The position numbers were made by a program, and so were the translations under genes. Below are positions 23,509 through 32,249 of a DNA stretch of 64,000 nt, piece by piece (within the stretch, counting starts at the first letter, position 1; every line of letters begins with the position of its first letter). The stretch comes from Dehalococcoidia bacterium (GTDB taxonomy: Bacteria; Chloroflexota; Dehalococcoidia; Tepidiformales; Tepidiformaceae). The notes beneath the pieces are model-generated. The model was not told the origin of the DNA. It saw only the letters and a program-made list of their open reading frames with translations, and did no database searches. Location of the stretch: positions 248,001 through 312,000 of the forward strand of contig PQAO01000021.1 in NCBI GenBank assembly GCA_003104995.1, given 5' to 3'.

Positions 23509-23590
23509 TGGGGAAGAGGAGACTCGAACTCCTACGCCTTGCGGCACATGATCCTAAGTCATGCTCGTCTGCCAATTCCGACACTTCCCC
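23509..23590 (-). tRNA. tRNA-Leu (anticodon TAG)
   Basis: Class II tRNA on the minus strand: acceptor GGGGAAG/CTTCCCC, anticodon stem CATGA/TCATG with loop CTTAGGA (anticodon TAG), a long variable arm (TGCCGCAAGGCGTA) and T arm GGAGTTCGAGTCTCC. Acceptor plus variable arm identify leucine. Confidence 0.93.
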
Positions 23591-23642
23591 ACAAGTGGCC
23601 AGGCCCGCCGGAGCAGGCCCGCAGTCGGAAACAGGGAGCTGG

Positions 23643-23715
23643 TGAGCCGCGGAGGACTCGAACCTCCAACCGGCTGATTAAGAGTCAGCTGCTCTGCCAG
23701 TTGAGCTAGCGGCCC
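23643..23715 (-). tRNA. tRNA-Lys (anticodon CTT)
   Basis: Cloverleaf on the minus strand: acceptor GGGCCGC/GCGGCTC, D arm GCTC...GAGC, anticodon stem GCTGA/TCAGC with loop CTCTTAA (anticodon CTT), T arm GGAGG-TTCGAGT-CCTCC. It lies 52 bases from tRNA-Leu, and the two may be co-transcribed. Confidence 0.95.
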
Positions 23716-23843
23716 CCTCAGGACGCGCGGGAGTATATCACGCGCCATTTGCTACGCGGCAACTCCCGCGTACTTAACGATAATACCGTGGTTTACCGTA
23801 TGCGGCACGGGACATGGATCGCACCCTTCCCTTGGCGCTCGCT

Positions 23844-24851
23844 TCACCACGGCCGGACGGCCGAAACCACGCTGTTCTGGGGCAGGAGTTCCGACACCCA
23901 TGGGCGTGTGAAACCGGCATGGCCGAGCATCTCCGCGATCCGCGTCCGCGTGCGGTTCTCCCCGCCGAGTAGCACCATCGTCAGTCCGCTCGCCGCGGGG
24001 TGGTCCGGTCCCGTCGCCTCCTCTGCCAGCATCGGCTCGGCCACCACGATCGTCCCCCCTGGCTCGATTCCGCGGTAACAGCGCCCCAGGATGGCCATGC
24101 AGTCGTCGTCATCCCAGTCGTGCAGGATGCTCGAAAGCAGCACGACATCATGGCCCCGCGGTAACTCGCTCTCGAAGAACGACCCCACGGCGAAGTTGAT
24201 GCGGTCCGTGAGGCCCGCCGCTGCAACGCGTTCCATGGCAAGCTCCCGCACGGGCTCGAGGTCGAAGATCGTCGCCCGGAGCCGGGGGTTCGCCCGCGCG
24301 AGCGCGATGGCGTATCCGCCAGAGTTCCCGCCAACATCGAGCAAACGCTGAAATTGTGAGAAATCCACAACTTCCGCCAGGCTCCGGCCGCCGTGCACGG
24401 CATTGGCGTACATCCCCTCCGCAAACCAGCGCTGCTGCTCCGGGCTGAACCCGGAAAACATGTCGTGTTGGCCCTCCGGGGTCCACGGCCGCCCGCTCGC
24501 CAGGCTCTCGGGCAGGTGCGCTATCGCCTCGTAGAATCCCTGGAAGAGCAATCCACGCCCCCCGGCATACCGGGCGCTGCTTCGTACCAGGAAGGCTGAC
24601 GAAGCTGGCGTGTTGGCGAATCGCCCATCTGCGGTCCGTTCGATGAGCCCGTTGCTGGCCAGGAACGACAGGAGAGCCGGCAGCACCCTCGGTGCCAGTC
24701 CAAACGCCTCGCCTATCGCCTCACGAGACAGCGCCTCCCGCTCCAGCCGATCGAACAGGCCGATGGTCAGCGCGAAGGCCAGGGCTTGCGCCCGCACTGC
24801 GCCGTCCTGCAACGCATAGATCCGGAACCGGGCGGCTGTCAGGTCATCCAT
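23844..24851 (-). CDS. SAM-dependent O-methyltransferase (acetylserotonin/small-molecule type)
   Basis: 335 residues. An N-terminal winged-helix dimerisation domain (about 20-90; ALTIGLFDRLEREALSREAIGEAFGL, then LLSFLASNGLIER) is followed by a Rossmann domain with LLDVGGNSGGYAIALARANP (SAM motif I), ATIFDLEPV, and DVVLLSSILHDWDDDDCM with the His-Asp pair used in catalysis by this class. The substrate is not predictable. Start 24851 is chosen because GGAGG lies nine bases upstream; ATG at 24860 abuts that site. Confidence 0.85.
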   Translation of the reverse strand: MDDLTAARFRIYALQDGAVRAQALAFALTIGLFDRLEREALSREAIGEAFGLAPRVLPALLSFLASNGLIERTADGRFANTPASSAFLVRSSARYAGGRGLLFQGFYEAIAHLPESLASGRPWTPEGQHDMFSGFSPEQQRWFAEGMYANAVHGGRSLAEVVDFSQFQRLLDVGGNSGGYAIALARANPRLRATIFDLEPVRELAMERVAAAGLTDRINFAVGSFFESELPRGHDVVLLSSILHDWDDDDCMAILGRCYRGIEPGGTIVVAEPMLAEEATGPDHPAASGLTMVLLGGENRTRTRIAEMLGHAGFTRPWVSELLPQNSVVSAVRPW

Positions 24852-24931
24852 CCAGCTCATCCTCCATGGATAGGCCTGGCAGTGGCAACGCCCGCTGTGC
24901 GTTATCGCAGCCGGCCCTACACTCCCGGGCT

Positions 24932-25846
24932 GTGGACGCCGACGATGGCACACGGTTCGCACCCGTCATTTCCGGCCGCCGCCGGCTGTTCAGCTGCCAC
25001 CGCGCCACGCTCTCGGGCCGCCATATCCCGAACTCGCTCCAGGCCGTCGACGAATGCGTCGCCGCCCGGGTTCCCCGCCTCGAAATCGATGTCCGCTTTC
25101 TTGCCGACGATGCGATGCTCGTGTTCCACGATGGGCGCCTCGACCACGAAACCACCGGGACGGGCAAGGTCGACGCCCTCGATCGCCCGGCCGCCGCGGC
25201 GCTGCGCTGCCGCCAGGACGAACGCGTGCGCCTGTGCTTCCTCGAAGACGTGGTTGATCGCATGCGTGGCAGCAACACCGTGCTGCAGGTCGATCTGAAG
25301 CTGATGCGTCCAATTACCCGGGCGCGTGTGCGCACGCTACAAGCGGCCCTGGAACCAGTGAGGAGCCACGTGCTCGTTGGCTCGCAGGCACACTGGAACC
25401 TCCGCCACCTGCCCGGACTACCCCTGGCCCTCGACCCGACCCTCCAGTGGCACAGCAATCGGGGCCGCCACGACAACCTCCTCCCCAGGACGCTCGGGTT
25501 GCACGGGCTGTGGGATGACTCACCCCTCGCGACAAATCCCCGCGCCTCATCTACGGAGTACATCGAAAGCCGGGTTGAGGACATCAACGGGCTGCTCCCG
25601 GCTGCGGTCGAATGGATGGTCGACATCGCCACCATCGAGCACATCGCGGCCCTTGGTGTCGAGCTGGGCGAGCTGCTTGGCCGTCGTGGCGTAAGTCTCG
25701 CGGCCTGGACCCTCCGCGGTGCCGAGCCAGACCCGGCCGGGCTGCTCGCGCGCCTCTATTGCAGCGGCGTGCACACCGTGATCACCGATGTCCCGCTGGC
25801 TGCCGCCGATGCCGCGACGGCCCTGGCCAGCTCCAGCCGGCTGTAA
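24932..25846 (+). CDS. Glycerophosphodiester phosphodiesterase-like protein
   Basis: About 304 residues. GDPD TIM-barrel motifs: CHRATLSGRHIPNSLQAVDE (catalytic His-Arg), RLEIDVRFLADDAMLVFHDGRLDHETTGTGKV (Glu, Asp and second catalytic His), then LQVDLK, and near the end SLAAWTLRG and GVHTVITDVP. It would split glycerophosphodiesters to glycerol 3-phosphate and an alcohol. The first motif has HRAT in place of the common HRG. The start is uncertain: GTG at 24932 keeps the domain intact; ATG at 24866 is an alternative. Confidence 0.8.
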   Translation: MDADDGTRFAPVISGRRRLFSCHRATLSGRHIPNSLQAVDECVAARVPRLEIDVRFLADDAMLVFHDGRLDHETTGTGKVDALDRPAAAALRCRQDERVRLCFLEDVVDRMRGSNTVLQVDLKLMRPITRARVRTLQAALEPVRSHVLVGSQAHWNLRHLPGLPLALDPTLQWHSNRGRHDNLLPRTLGLHGLWDDSPLATNPRASSTEYIESRVEDINGLLPAAVEWMVDIATIEHIAALGVELGELLGRRGVSLAAWTLRGAEPDPAGLLARLYCSGVHTVITDVPLAAADAATALASSSRL

Positions 25847-25964
25847 ACGCACTGTAAATTCGTCACCTGCGCGACACGGAATGGCACCCGGCAAGGCAGG
25901 TTTCCCGGCGCCACGCTGCCGAATGTTGGATCAGGGAGAGACCTCGCAGGGGAGCATCGACACT

Positions 25965-26150
25965 ATGAAGCGAAAGCTTGCTGCACTCGGGACATTGCGG
26001 AAGCGTACGGGCGGCGAGGCCGGCCAGGGCCTCGCCGAATACGCGCTCATCCTCGTGTTCGTCGCGCTGGTGTGCGTCGTGGCGCTCCGGCAACTCGGGA
26101 TCGCGGTCGCGACTTCACCCGGGTTCACTCAGCTCCCGAACGTGCTCTGA
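25965..26150 (+). CDS. Flp/Fap-type pilin-like small protein
   Basis: 61 residues: a short basic leader (MKRKLAALGTLRKRTGGEAG), then QGLAEYALILVFVALVCVVALRQLG, the Gly/Ala-Glu-Tyr plus hydrophobic helix typical of Flp pilins, cut by a prepilin peptidase (TadV/CpaA) and assembled by the Tad system. No other tad genes are nearby, so it is a solitary pilin here. AGGGGAG lies about 13 bases upstream of the ATG. Confidence 0.75.
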   Translation: MKRKLAALGTLRKRTGGEAGQGLAEYALILVFVALVCVVALRQLGIAVATSPGFTQLPNVL

Positions 26151-26153
26151 GCC

Positions 26154-27125
26154 TCAGAGGGCCACGAGTCCACAGTTTGCGGCGGTACCTTCGATCCAGA
26201 GGGTGCCGCCGTTGAGCGTCTGGAGGTTGTTGGCATACGGCGGCGCCCCCGGGACATACCGCAGCCAGCGGTCGCCATTCCATTGATAGATTGCCCGGTA
26301 GCAGCCACTCGCCCGTGCCAGCACCTGGCCGACGGGACCTGGCGGCAGCATCGTCAGGTTCCACCCGGAACCAAGGAACACCGTCGCCCCATCTGCACGG
26401 GGGGTCGGCGTTGGCGACGGTGTAGGTGATGGCGTTGGCGTTGGCGACGGCGTGGGGGACAGCGTCGGCGTAATGGTTGGCGTGGCCGTCACGGTCGGAG
26501 TGGCAGCGGGCCCACCGCCAGAGCCACCACCCGGGCACGGAAGCCCTGCAGGGTACTGCGCGACGACCACCACCCAGGCGACCGCCGTCCCCGCGGCATT
26601 TCGTGCGACGCCCACACCGACGCACTTGAACGGAAGCCCTGTCGAGGGTGTCCACGCATACACGCCGCTGCCCGGGTACGTGATCCCGATCATCGCCTGG
26701 CTCGGACCCACCGAGACCCCGCCAGACGCGGCAACGGCGTAGGTGCCCTCGCCACTGCCCGACGCGTAAGGTTGCCCGCCTGAGGTCGTCCCTGCGTAGC
26801 CGCAGTCGATCGCCCGCTGGACCCAGTTGCGGCCGTAGCCGTCGTTGTGGCCCCCCGGCGCGCCGTTGGCCACCTGCCATTCGGCGTACCACGCGGCGGC
26901 TGCGCTGAGCGCGCCCGACGGTTCGAGATTTGAGGAGACCGGGAGGTTGTTGTTCCGCCAGGACTGCAACAGCCCGAGGAATTCCTGCTCCTCACTGCTG
27001 AGTGAGTCGTGGGAGGTCCCGCACGGCCCCGCCGCCGCCCGCGCGGGCGCCGTTCCCCGGAGCGACATCGCCACCGCCAGTACACCGGCCACCAGGCCGA
27101 ACACCACGAGTATCCGAATTGTCAC
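26154..27125 (-). CDS. Secreted CAP-like protein with Thr/Pro linker and C-terminal domain
   Basis: 323 residues. A signal peptide (about 1-30), a CAP-like domain (about 40-195; EEQEFLGLLQSWRNNNLPVSSNLEP, HNDGYGRNW, then VGVGVARNAAGTAVAWVVVVAQYP), a Thr/Pro/Ser linker (about 205-245) and a C-terminal ~75-residue Trp-rich region (WNLTMLPPG, YQWNGDRWLRYVPG) resembling repeats found in other Chloroflexota surface proteins. The CAP histidines are only partly kept. Divergent from the large regulator gene. Confidence 0.75.
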   Translation of the reverse strand: MTIRILVVFGLVAGVLAVAMSLRGTAPARAAAGPCGTSHDSLSSEEQEFLGLLQSWRNNNLPVSSNLEPSGALSAAAAWYAEWQVANGAPGGHNDGYGRNWVQRAIDCGYAGTTSGGQPYASGSGEGTYAVAASGGVSVGPSQAMIGITYPGSGVYAWTPSTGLPFKCVGVGVARNAAGTAVAWVVVVAQYPAGLPCPGGGSGGGPAATPTVTATPTITPTLSPTPSPTPTPSPTPSPTPTPRADGATVFLGSGWNLTMLPPGPVGQVLARASGCYRAIYQWNGDRWLRYVPGAPPYANNLQTLNGGTLWIEGTAANCGLVAL

Positions 27126-27275
27126 GTTTCACCAACCGCGGGGACGCTGGTTCAGCCACCATAACACCGCGTTTCCGTTAAACGTCAAGGAAAAGACCGT
27201 GGCAACCCGCGCCATCAGGGCGTAGTATTGCGGCGACGAATGCGCACAACCCATGCCAACCGCGGAGCGGCCCTC

Positions 27276-30200
27276 ATGACTGCGACTGGAAGAATCACCG
27301 TCCCCCGCCTGCCGAGGCGCCTTGTGCCCCGCCCTCGCCTCCTCCAGCGCCTCCACGCCTCAATTGGTAACGGCCTTACCGTCCTCCAGGCCCCGGCCGG
27401 CTACGGCAAGACCACGCTCATCTCAAGCTTCGCGGCCGAGGTGGAATTCCGGCCTGCCTGGCTCACCCTCGATGCCTCCGCCGGCGCCCCCGAAGTCTTC
27501 GCACAGCAGTTGGCCGCGGCACTCGCCGGTGACCGCGAGATCGAGCCCCCCGCTGTCTCCACCAAGTTCACCGACCTCCAGGCCTACATTCACGCCGCCG
27601 CCCACCAGGCAGCCGATGCGTCCGGCCTTCCGCTCCTCGTTGTCATCGACAACGTCGAAGAGCTCTCCGACGGTCGCGAATCCAGTGCGCTCCTCGTCTG
27701 GCTCATGGAAGTCCTCCCCGAAGGAAGCGAAGTCATCCTCTCCGGGCGCGAGTTGCCGTTCATCCCCTCTATCAACGCCCTCATCGCCACCGGTGAAGTC
27801 ACCGTGCTTGATGGCGCCGACCTTGCCTTCGATGGAGATGAACTCGCTGCCGCCATCGGCCTTTCGGACGGGAAAGACAACCCTTCGGAGCTCGCCAGGC
27901 TCACCGGCGGGTGGCCCGTCGCCGTCATGGCGTCCCTTGCTGGCAGTGCCGGCAGCTGTGATCGGCTGAGCACTGCCGCCTTCGATCGCTACCTTCGTTC
28001 CGAGGTCTGGGAGCGTGTTCCGCTGGAGCTGCAGGAAGTCCTGCGCAGCGTAGCCCTCAGTCCCACCATCGAACGGGCTGCTGTCGAACTGGACTTTGGC
28101 CCTGCCGCCTGGCGGCAACTCACCGCCTGGGCCTCAACCCACGACTTCCTCTGCGAGCACCTCTCGCCGGCTGAATTCCGCCTCAGCCCCATGCTCCGCC
28201 AGTTCATCGTGGCCGACTTCCAGGGCTCGGACCCCGAGAGATACGACTCGGCGGTCGAACACGTGCTCGAGTCGATGATCGCGGCCGGCGACCTGACCGA
28301 GGCCGTCGAGTTCGCCCGGGCGGCTGCGAGCGAGCGGCACCTCGCCGAACTACTCGAATCCCACAGCGCCCAGCTGATCATCCAGGGCGCCTTCACGTTG
28401 CTCTGGCGTGCTTTTGAATCCATCAGTACCACGACGCTTGGCCGCAGGCCGCTCCTCCGCGCCTTGCTCGCCCGGCTCACCGCCCACCACGGCGACCCGG
28501 AGGATGCGCTCCGCCGGGCGGGACTCGTCCTCCGCGATCCATCGAACTCCGGGGCCGCTCGAATCCACGCCCTGCTGGCAAGCCTCCGCGCCCAGCGCCT
28601 GCTCGGGCGCCTCGAAGAGGCAACCACCACGGCCCACCGGCTTCGCGCCCTCGAGTGCTGCGACGATCCAGTTCTCCAAACTGAAGTCGCCTACCAGAGC
28701 GCCGAGTTCGAACTCTCCATCACCCGCAATTTCTCCCGCGCGGAGCAGCTGCTCAACGACGCCATCTGCATGAGCGAACGCGATCACGTAGAGCCGCTCG
28801 GTCTTCTCGCACGGTCCACGCTCGGCCAGGCCCTGGCGATGCACGGCAACGCGCCGGCAGCGGTCACGGTCCTCACTCGGGCAGCCCAGGGCTGGCGCAG
28901 CCTCGGCCGCTCTTCCAACCTCGGGTGGGTGCTCAACAACCTCGGCATGTCCCACCTCCAGGCCGGCGACTTCGCCAGCGCCGTGTCCGTCCTCATTGAA
29001 GCCGTCCAGGAAGGCCTCGATTGCGGAAACCAGCGCAACGTTGCCTATGCGACTGCCTCGCTCGGCGACGCCGAACTCGCCCTGGGCCATTTCCAGAACG
29101 CCCGCGAACACTACGAAGAGGCTATTCGCATCTGCGCGACCGACGCGCTGGACGAAACCCTGGCCGCCCTCTCGATCGCTGGACTTTCCTCCGCGTTCCT
29201 CGGCCTTGGCGACCTCCAGCAGGCCGACTTCTTCTCCCGCCGGGCATTGCTCGTCGCACTCGCTTCGGCGAACGACTACGAAGTCGCCCACTGCAAGTTG
29301 CAGCAGGCGGCCTGCGAGTTCGCCGCAGGCAACTACGTGTCGGCCGTCTCCGAGGCTGCACAGGCCGCCGAGCGTTTCGAGGCGATGGATGTCCCGACCT
29401 CACTCGCGATCGCCCATTACCGCATGGCGATGGCCTACTTCCGGACCAGCCGCCGCCCCGAAGCGCAGGAAGAGATCGGAAAGAGCGCCGCCGTCCTGAA
29501 GGAACCCTGGATGGCCAGCGCGCTCGTCCCGCTGATGCGCGAGAACCCGATGTTCGCACAATGGGCGGCCTCCCGTGCCGGCGTTGGCCGTGTCTTCCGC
29601 GACCTCCTCGAGCGCCAATCGATTGGAGTCCTCGCCCCTGCCGAGGAGCAGCCCGCGGCCGAATCCCGGGGGCGCTTGCCCCGCGTGGTTGCGCGCAGCC
29701 TCGGGGCCCTTTCCGTGTCCGTCGGCGGGCGTGACGTCTCCGATGAGCAGTGGGCCAGCGCCCGGGCGAAAGAGATGTTCTTCCTCTTGCTCTCGCATCG
29801 CGGCGGCCTTCGCAAAGAGGAGGCTGTTGAACACCTCTACCCGGATCTGCCGCGTGAAAAGTGCAACAGCGCATTCCATTCCAATCTCTATCGCATCCGC
29901 AAAGCACTCTACCAGGATAGTGTCGTTAAGCGTGATGGCGCGTACATCCTGAACCCCGAGGGCCACTTCGACTGGGACGTCGAGGAGTTCGAAGCCGCCA
30001 TCGAGCGTGGCCGTCAGGCCCCTCCTGGGTCGAAGGAGCGCGCCGTCGCCTTCCAGGAAGCTGTCGAGAAATACGGTGGCCCCTTCGCCGAGGTGTTCCA
30101 GTCCGAATGGGCGGCGGCCACCCGCGCGCGGCTCGATGGCGAGGCATACGAGTCGCTGGCGACGCTCGCGGCCTACTTCGCCAGCCGCGACGATTACGAG

Positions 30201-30419
30201 TCGGCTGCGATGTGCATGGAACGTGTCCTTCGTGCCAACCAGTACAACGAAGAAGCTGCCTACCAGTTGGCCCGCTACCGCGGAAAGGCCGGGCAGACCG
30301 TCCAGGCGCTCAGCTTCATCGATGACTACGGGTCAACCTACGCCTCGGAGTTCGGCGAAGACCTCCCCTCCCGGTTCTGGCAGTTGCGGGCCGATATCGC
30401 CGCCGGCGTTGCGGTCTAG
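27276..30419 (+). CDS. STAND-type transcriptional regulator: MalT-like ATPase, TPR array, C-terminal SARP/BTAD domain
   Basis: About 1047 residues. Residues ~10-340 form a MalT-like NTPase (LQAPAGYGKTTLISSFA Walker A; LPLLVVIDNVEEL Walker B). Residues ~345-790 are helical TPR repeats (YATASLGDAELALGHFQNAREHYEEAIRI). Residues ~810-1045 hold an OmpR-like winged helix (AKEMFFLLLSHRGGLRKEEAVEHLYPDL, FHSNLYRIRKAL) and a bacterial transcriptional activation (BTAD) repeat domain. Such STAND regulators oligomerise on ligand binding and activate transcription. Start 27276 is chosen to begin just before the conserved VPRLPRRLVPRPRLLQRL. A 28-codon peptide gene follows. Confidence 0.85.
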   Translation: MTATGRITVPRLPRRLVPRPRLLQRLHASIGNGLTVLQAPAGYGKTTLISSFAAEVEFRPAWLTLDASAGAPEVFAQQLAAALAGDREIEPPAVSTKFTDLQAYIHAAAHQAADASGLPLLVVIDNVEELSDGRESSALLVWLMEVLPEGSEVILSGRELPFIPSINALIATGEVTVLDGADLAFDGDELAAAIGLSDGKDNPSELARLTGGWPVAVMASLAGSAGSCDRLSTAAFDRYLRSEVWERVPLELQEVLRSVALSPTIERAAVELDFGPAAWRQLTAWASTHDFLCEHLSPAEFRLSPMLRQFIVADFQGSDPERYDSAVEHVLESMIAAGDLTEAVEFARAAASERHLAELLESHSAQLIIQGAFTLLWRAFESISTTTLGRRPLLRALLARLTAHHGDPEDALRRAGLVLRDPSNSGAARIHALLASLRAQRLLGRLEEATTTAHRLRALECCDDPVLQTEVAYQSAEFELSITRNFSRAEQLLNDAICMSERDHVEPLGLLARSTLGQALAMHGNAPAAVTVLTRAAQGWRSLGRSSNLGWVLNNLGMSHLQAGDFASAVSVLIEAVQEGLDCGNQRNVAYATASLGDAELALGHFQNAREHYEEAIRICATDALDETLAALSIAGLSSAFLGLGDLQQADFFSRRALLVALASANDYEVAHCKLQQAACEFAAGNYVSAVSEAAQAAERFEAMDVPTSLAIAHYRMAMAYFRTSRRPEAQEEIGKSAAVLKEPWMASALVPLMRENPMFAQWAASRAGVGRVFRDLLERQSIGVLAPAEEQPAAESRGRLPRVVARSLGALSVSVGGRDVSDEQWASARAKEMFFLLLSHRGGLRKEEAVEHLYPDLPREKCNSAFHSNLYRIRKALYQDSVVKRDGAYILNPEGHFDWDVEEFEAAIERGRQAPPGSKERAVAFQEAVEKYGGPFAEVFQSEWAAATRARLDGEAYESLATLAAYFASRDDYESAAMCMERVLRANQYNEEAAYQLARYRGKAGQTVQALSFIDDYGSTYASEFGEDLPSRFWQLRADIAAGVAV

Positions 30420-30444
30420 GGCTCACCCCGGTGCTCATGCCACG

Positions 30445-30473
30445 GTGTTCTCGCGAGAACTTCGCGAGAACAC
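30445..30473 (+). terminator. Hairpin between the regulator and the peptide gene
   Basis: GTGTTCTCGCGA / TCGCGAGAACAC, a 12-bp perfect stem with loop GAACT, starting 25 bases after the stop. No T run follows (CCGGCTT), so it may be a terminator, an attenuator or an operator (it contains the palindrome TCTCGCGAGA). Confidence 0.5.
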
Positions 30474-30520
30474 CCGGCTTAACCTCCACAGGACATCAAA
30501 ACGTCCTGGAGGGACACGGA

Positions 30521-30607
30521 ATGACTCGGCTTATCTCGACTCTGGTTGCTGTTTCGTCGCTGGCCATCATCGCGCTCGCCGGCGCTGCGCCCTTCCAGTC
30601 CTGGTAG
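30521..30607 (+). CDS. 28-residue secreted-peptide precursor candidate
   Basis: ATG at 30521 with GGAGGG eight bases upstream, stop at 30607. The product is a near-perfect miniature signal peptide: MTRL, a hydrophobic core (ISTLVAVSSLAIIALAG), then an AGA-A cleavage-like site and a short tail APFQSW. A short hairpin (AGGAC...GTCCT) sits just before the ribosome-binding site. The layout resembles exported peptide pheromone precursors beside TPR regulators; signalling function is inference. It could also be a small membrane protein or a leader of the next gene. Confidence 0.55.
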   Translation: MTRLISTLVAVSSLAIIALAGAAPFQSW

Positions 30608-30650
30608 TCCCAACCGCGCCCGGGGCGTGTCCCTGCGACAGGTCCCCCGA

Positions 30651-31193
30651 ATGATCGCCCGTACGGTTCGCCGAGCGGGCGATTTGTGGTTTCTGGCGGC
30701 GGCTGCCGGCATCTTCCTCGCCCAGCAACTCGCTATCTCCTTCATGTCGACAGAAGGCGCGGAAGGCGCACTGCGCCGCACCCTCTTCTTCGTCACCACG
30801 GTTGCACTGGTGTTGCTCGCGCTGCGTTTCCGCAGGTACTGGGGCGCCTGGCTCGTCGCCGCCGGCATTGTCCTCAACCTCATCCCCATGGCCGCCCACT
30901 CCGGCGCCATGCCCATCGACTACGACATCCTCGAGTCCTCAGGCGCTTTCCCCGAAGTGACCAGGGACGACATCGGTAAGCAGACCAACCACGGCAAGGA
31001 TGTCGTACTCGAACGCGAGGACATTCACTTCTTCGTGCTCTCCGACCGCTACGTCGTTGACCTGCCCGGCTATGGCACCAACGTCTATTCGCTCGGGGAT
31101 TTCGTACTGTTTGCTGGTGTCGCCCTTCTCCTCATACAGGCCCCTCTCGTTCTCCTCCGCAGTCCCCGGCACGAATCTCCCCAGGCTGCCTGA
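30651..31193 (+). CDS. DUF5317-family membrane protein
   Basis: 180 residues with about four membrane helices (LWFLAAAAGIFLAQQLAISF, RRTLFFVTTVALVLLAL, WGAWLVAAGIVLNLIPM, LGDFVLFAGVALLLIQAPLVLL). NLIPMAAHSGAMPIDYDIL and the extracellular loop ending LPGYGTNVYSLGDFVLF match the DUF5317 pattern. Function unknown. ATG at 30651 is used; GTG at 30627 is an in-frame alternative. Confidence 0.8.
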   Translation: MIARTVRRAGDLWFLAAAAGIFLAQQLAISFMSTEGAEGALRRTLFFVTTVALVLLALRFRRYWGAWLVAAGIVLNLIPMAAHSGAMPIDYDILESSGAFPEVTRDDIGKQTNHGKDVVLEREDIHFFVLSDRYVVDLPGYGTNVYSLGDFVLFAGVALLLIQAPLVLLRSPRHESPQAA

Positions 31194-31264
31194 GCGCGTC
31201 CGGGTGTCCCGTAGCCGCCGGCGGCCTGCTAGTCTTCGCCCCGAGCCAACCAGGGAGAGAGCCC

Positions 31265-32248
31265 ATGCGCTTCATCATCTACGGAGCCGGCGCGATCGGT
31301 GGCACGATTGGCGGCCGCCTTCACCAGTCCGGGCACGACGCCGTCCTCATCTGCCGGGGAGCACACCTGGAGGCCATCCAGCGCAACGGCCTGCTGCTCC
31401 AGACCCCCGAAGGCGAGGCTTGCTTGCCGGTGCCCGCCGTGGGACACCCGCGTGACATCGAGTGGCGCCCTGGCGATGTCGTCATCCTCACGATGAAGAC
31501 GCAGGACACCGAGCGGGCGCTTCGCGACCTCGAAGCCGCCGCCGGGACCGGTGTGCCGGTCATCTGTGCCCAGAACGGTGTCGAGAACGAACGGCTCGCC
31601 GCCCGCCGGTTCGAGCATGTCTACGCGATGCTGGTGGCTCTCCCGGCCACATTTCTCGAACCGGGCGAGGTCATCGCCTCGGCCGCGCCGCTCAGCGGCT
31701 GCCTTCACGCCGGCGTCTTCCCGGCCGGCGCCGACGCCACCATCGCCGGGGTTTGCGCGGCCCTTGCCGCCTCAAAATTCCACTCCGAGCCCTCGGCCGA
31801 CGCGATGGCGTTGAAGTACCGCAAGCTCCTGGCCAACCTCGGCAACGGCCTGGATGTCATCACCGGGCGTATGGCCTGGGGCGCCGGCGGCGAACTCGGC
31901 GAACTCACGGCCCGGCTGCGCGAGGAAGCACTCGGCTGCTACGCCGCCGCCGGCATCACCGCCGTCTCCCAGGAGGAGTACACCGACCGCGTCCAGCGTC
32001 ACTACCGGGCCATGGAGGTCGGTGGCCAACGGCGCTCTGGCAGTTCCACACTCCAGAGCGTTCTCCGCGGCCACGCAACCATCGAGGTCGACTACCTCAA
32101 CGGTGAGATCGAACTCCTCGGGAAGCTCCACGGCGTGCCTACGCCCTACAACTCAACGGTCCGGCGTGTCGCGACGGACCTCGCCGCGCGAGGCGTCCAG
32201 CCCGGCTCGATGACCGTCGAAGAGCTCGTTGCCCAGGCCAGGCGTTAA
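31265..32248 (+). CDS. 2-dehydropantoate 2-reductase (ketopantoate reductase family)
   Basis: 327 residues. N-terminal NADPH-binding motif MRFIIYGAGAIGGTIGGRL, then VVILTMKTQDTERAL and CAQNGVENERLAARRF, and a C-terminal helical domain with KYRKLLANLGNGLD (catalytic Lys) and STLQSVLRGHATIEVDYLNGEI, as in PanE. PanE makes D-pantoate for coenzyme A. Several bacteria carry paralogues of unclear substrate, and no other pantothenate gene is near, so the gene symbol is withheld. Its stop is one base from that of the convergent methyltransferase. Confidence 0.85.
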   Translation: MRFIIYGAGAIGGTIGGRLHQSGHDAVLICRGAHLEAIQRNGLLLQTPEGEACLPVPAVGHPRDIEWRPGDVVILTMKTQDTERALRDLEAAAGTGVPVICAQNGVENERLAARRFEHVYAMLVALPATFLEPGEVIASAAPLSGCLHAGVFPAGADATIAGVCAALAASKFHSEPSADAMALKYRKLLANLGNGLDVITGRMAWGAGGELGELTARLREEALGCYAAAGITAVSQEEYTDRVQRHYRAMEVGGQRRSGSSTLQSVLRGHATIEVDYLNGEIELLGKLHGVPTPYNSTVRRVATDLAARGVQPGSMTVEELVAQARR

Positions 32249-32249
32249 C

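Noticed and set aside
26396-26480. GGCGTTGGCGACGG-type short repeats considered as a CRISPR-like array
   Set aside because: They encode the PTPSPTP linker of the CAP-like protein on the minus strand.
31229-31708. Minus-strand frames opposite the ketopantoate reductase gene
   Set aside because: No motif support; the plus-strand enzyme is complete with intact cofactor loop.
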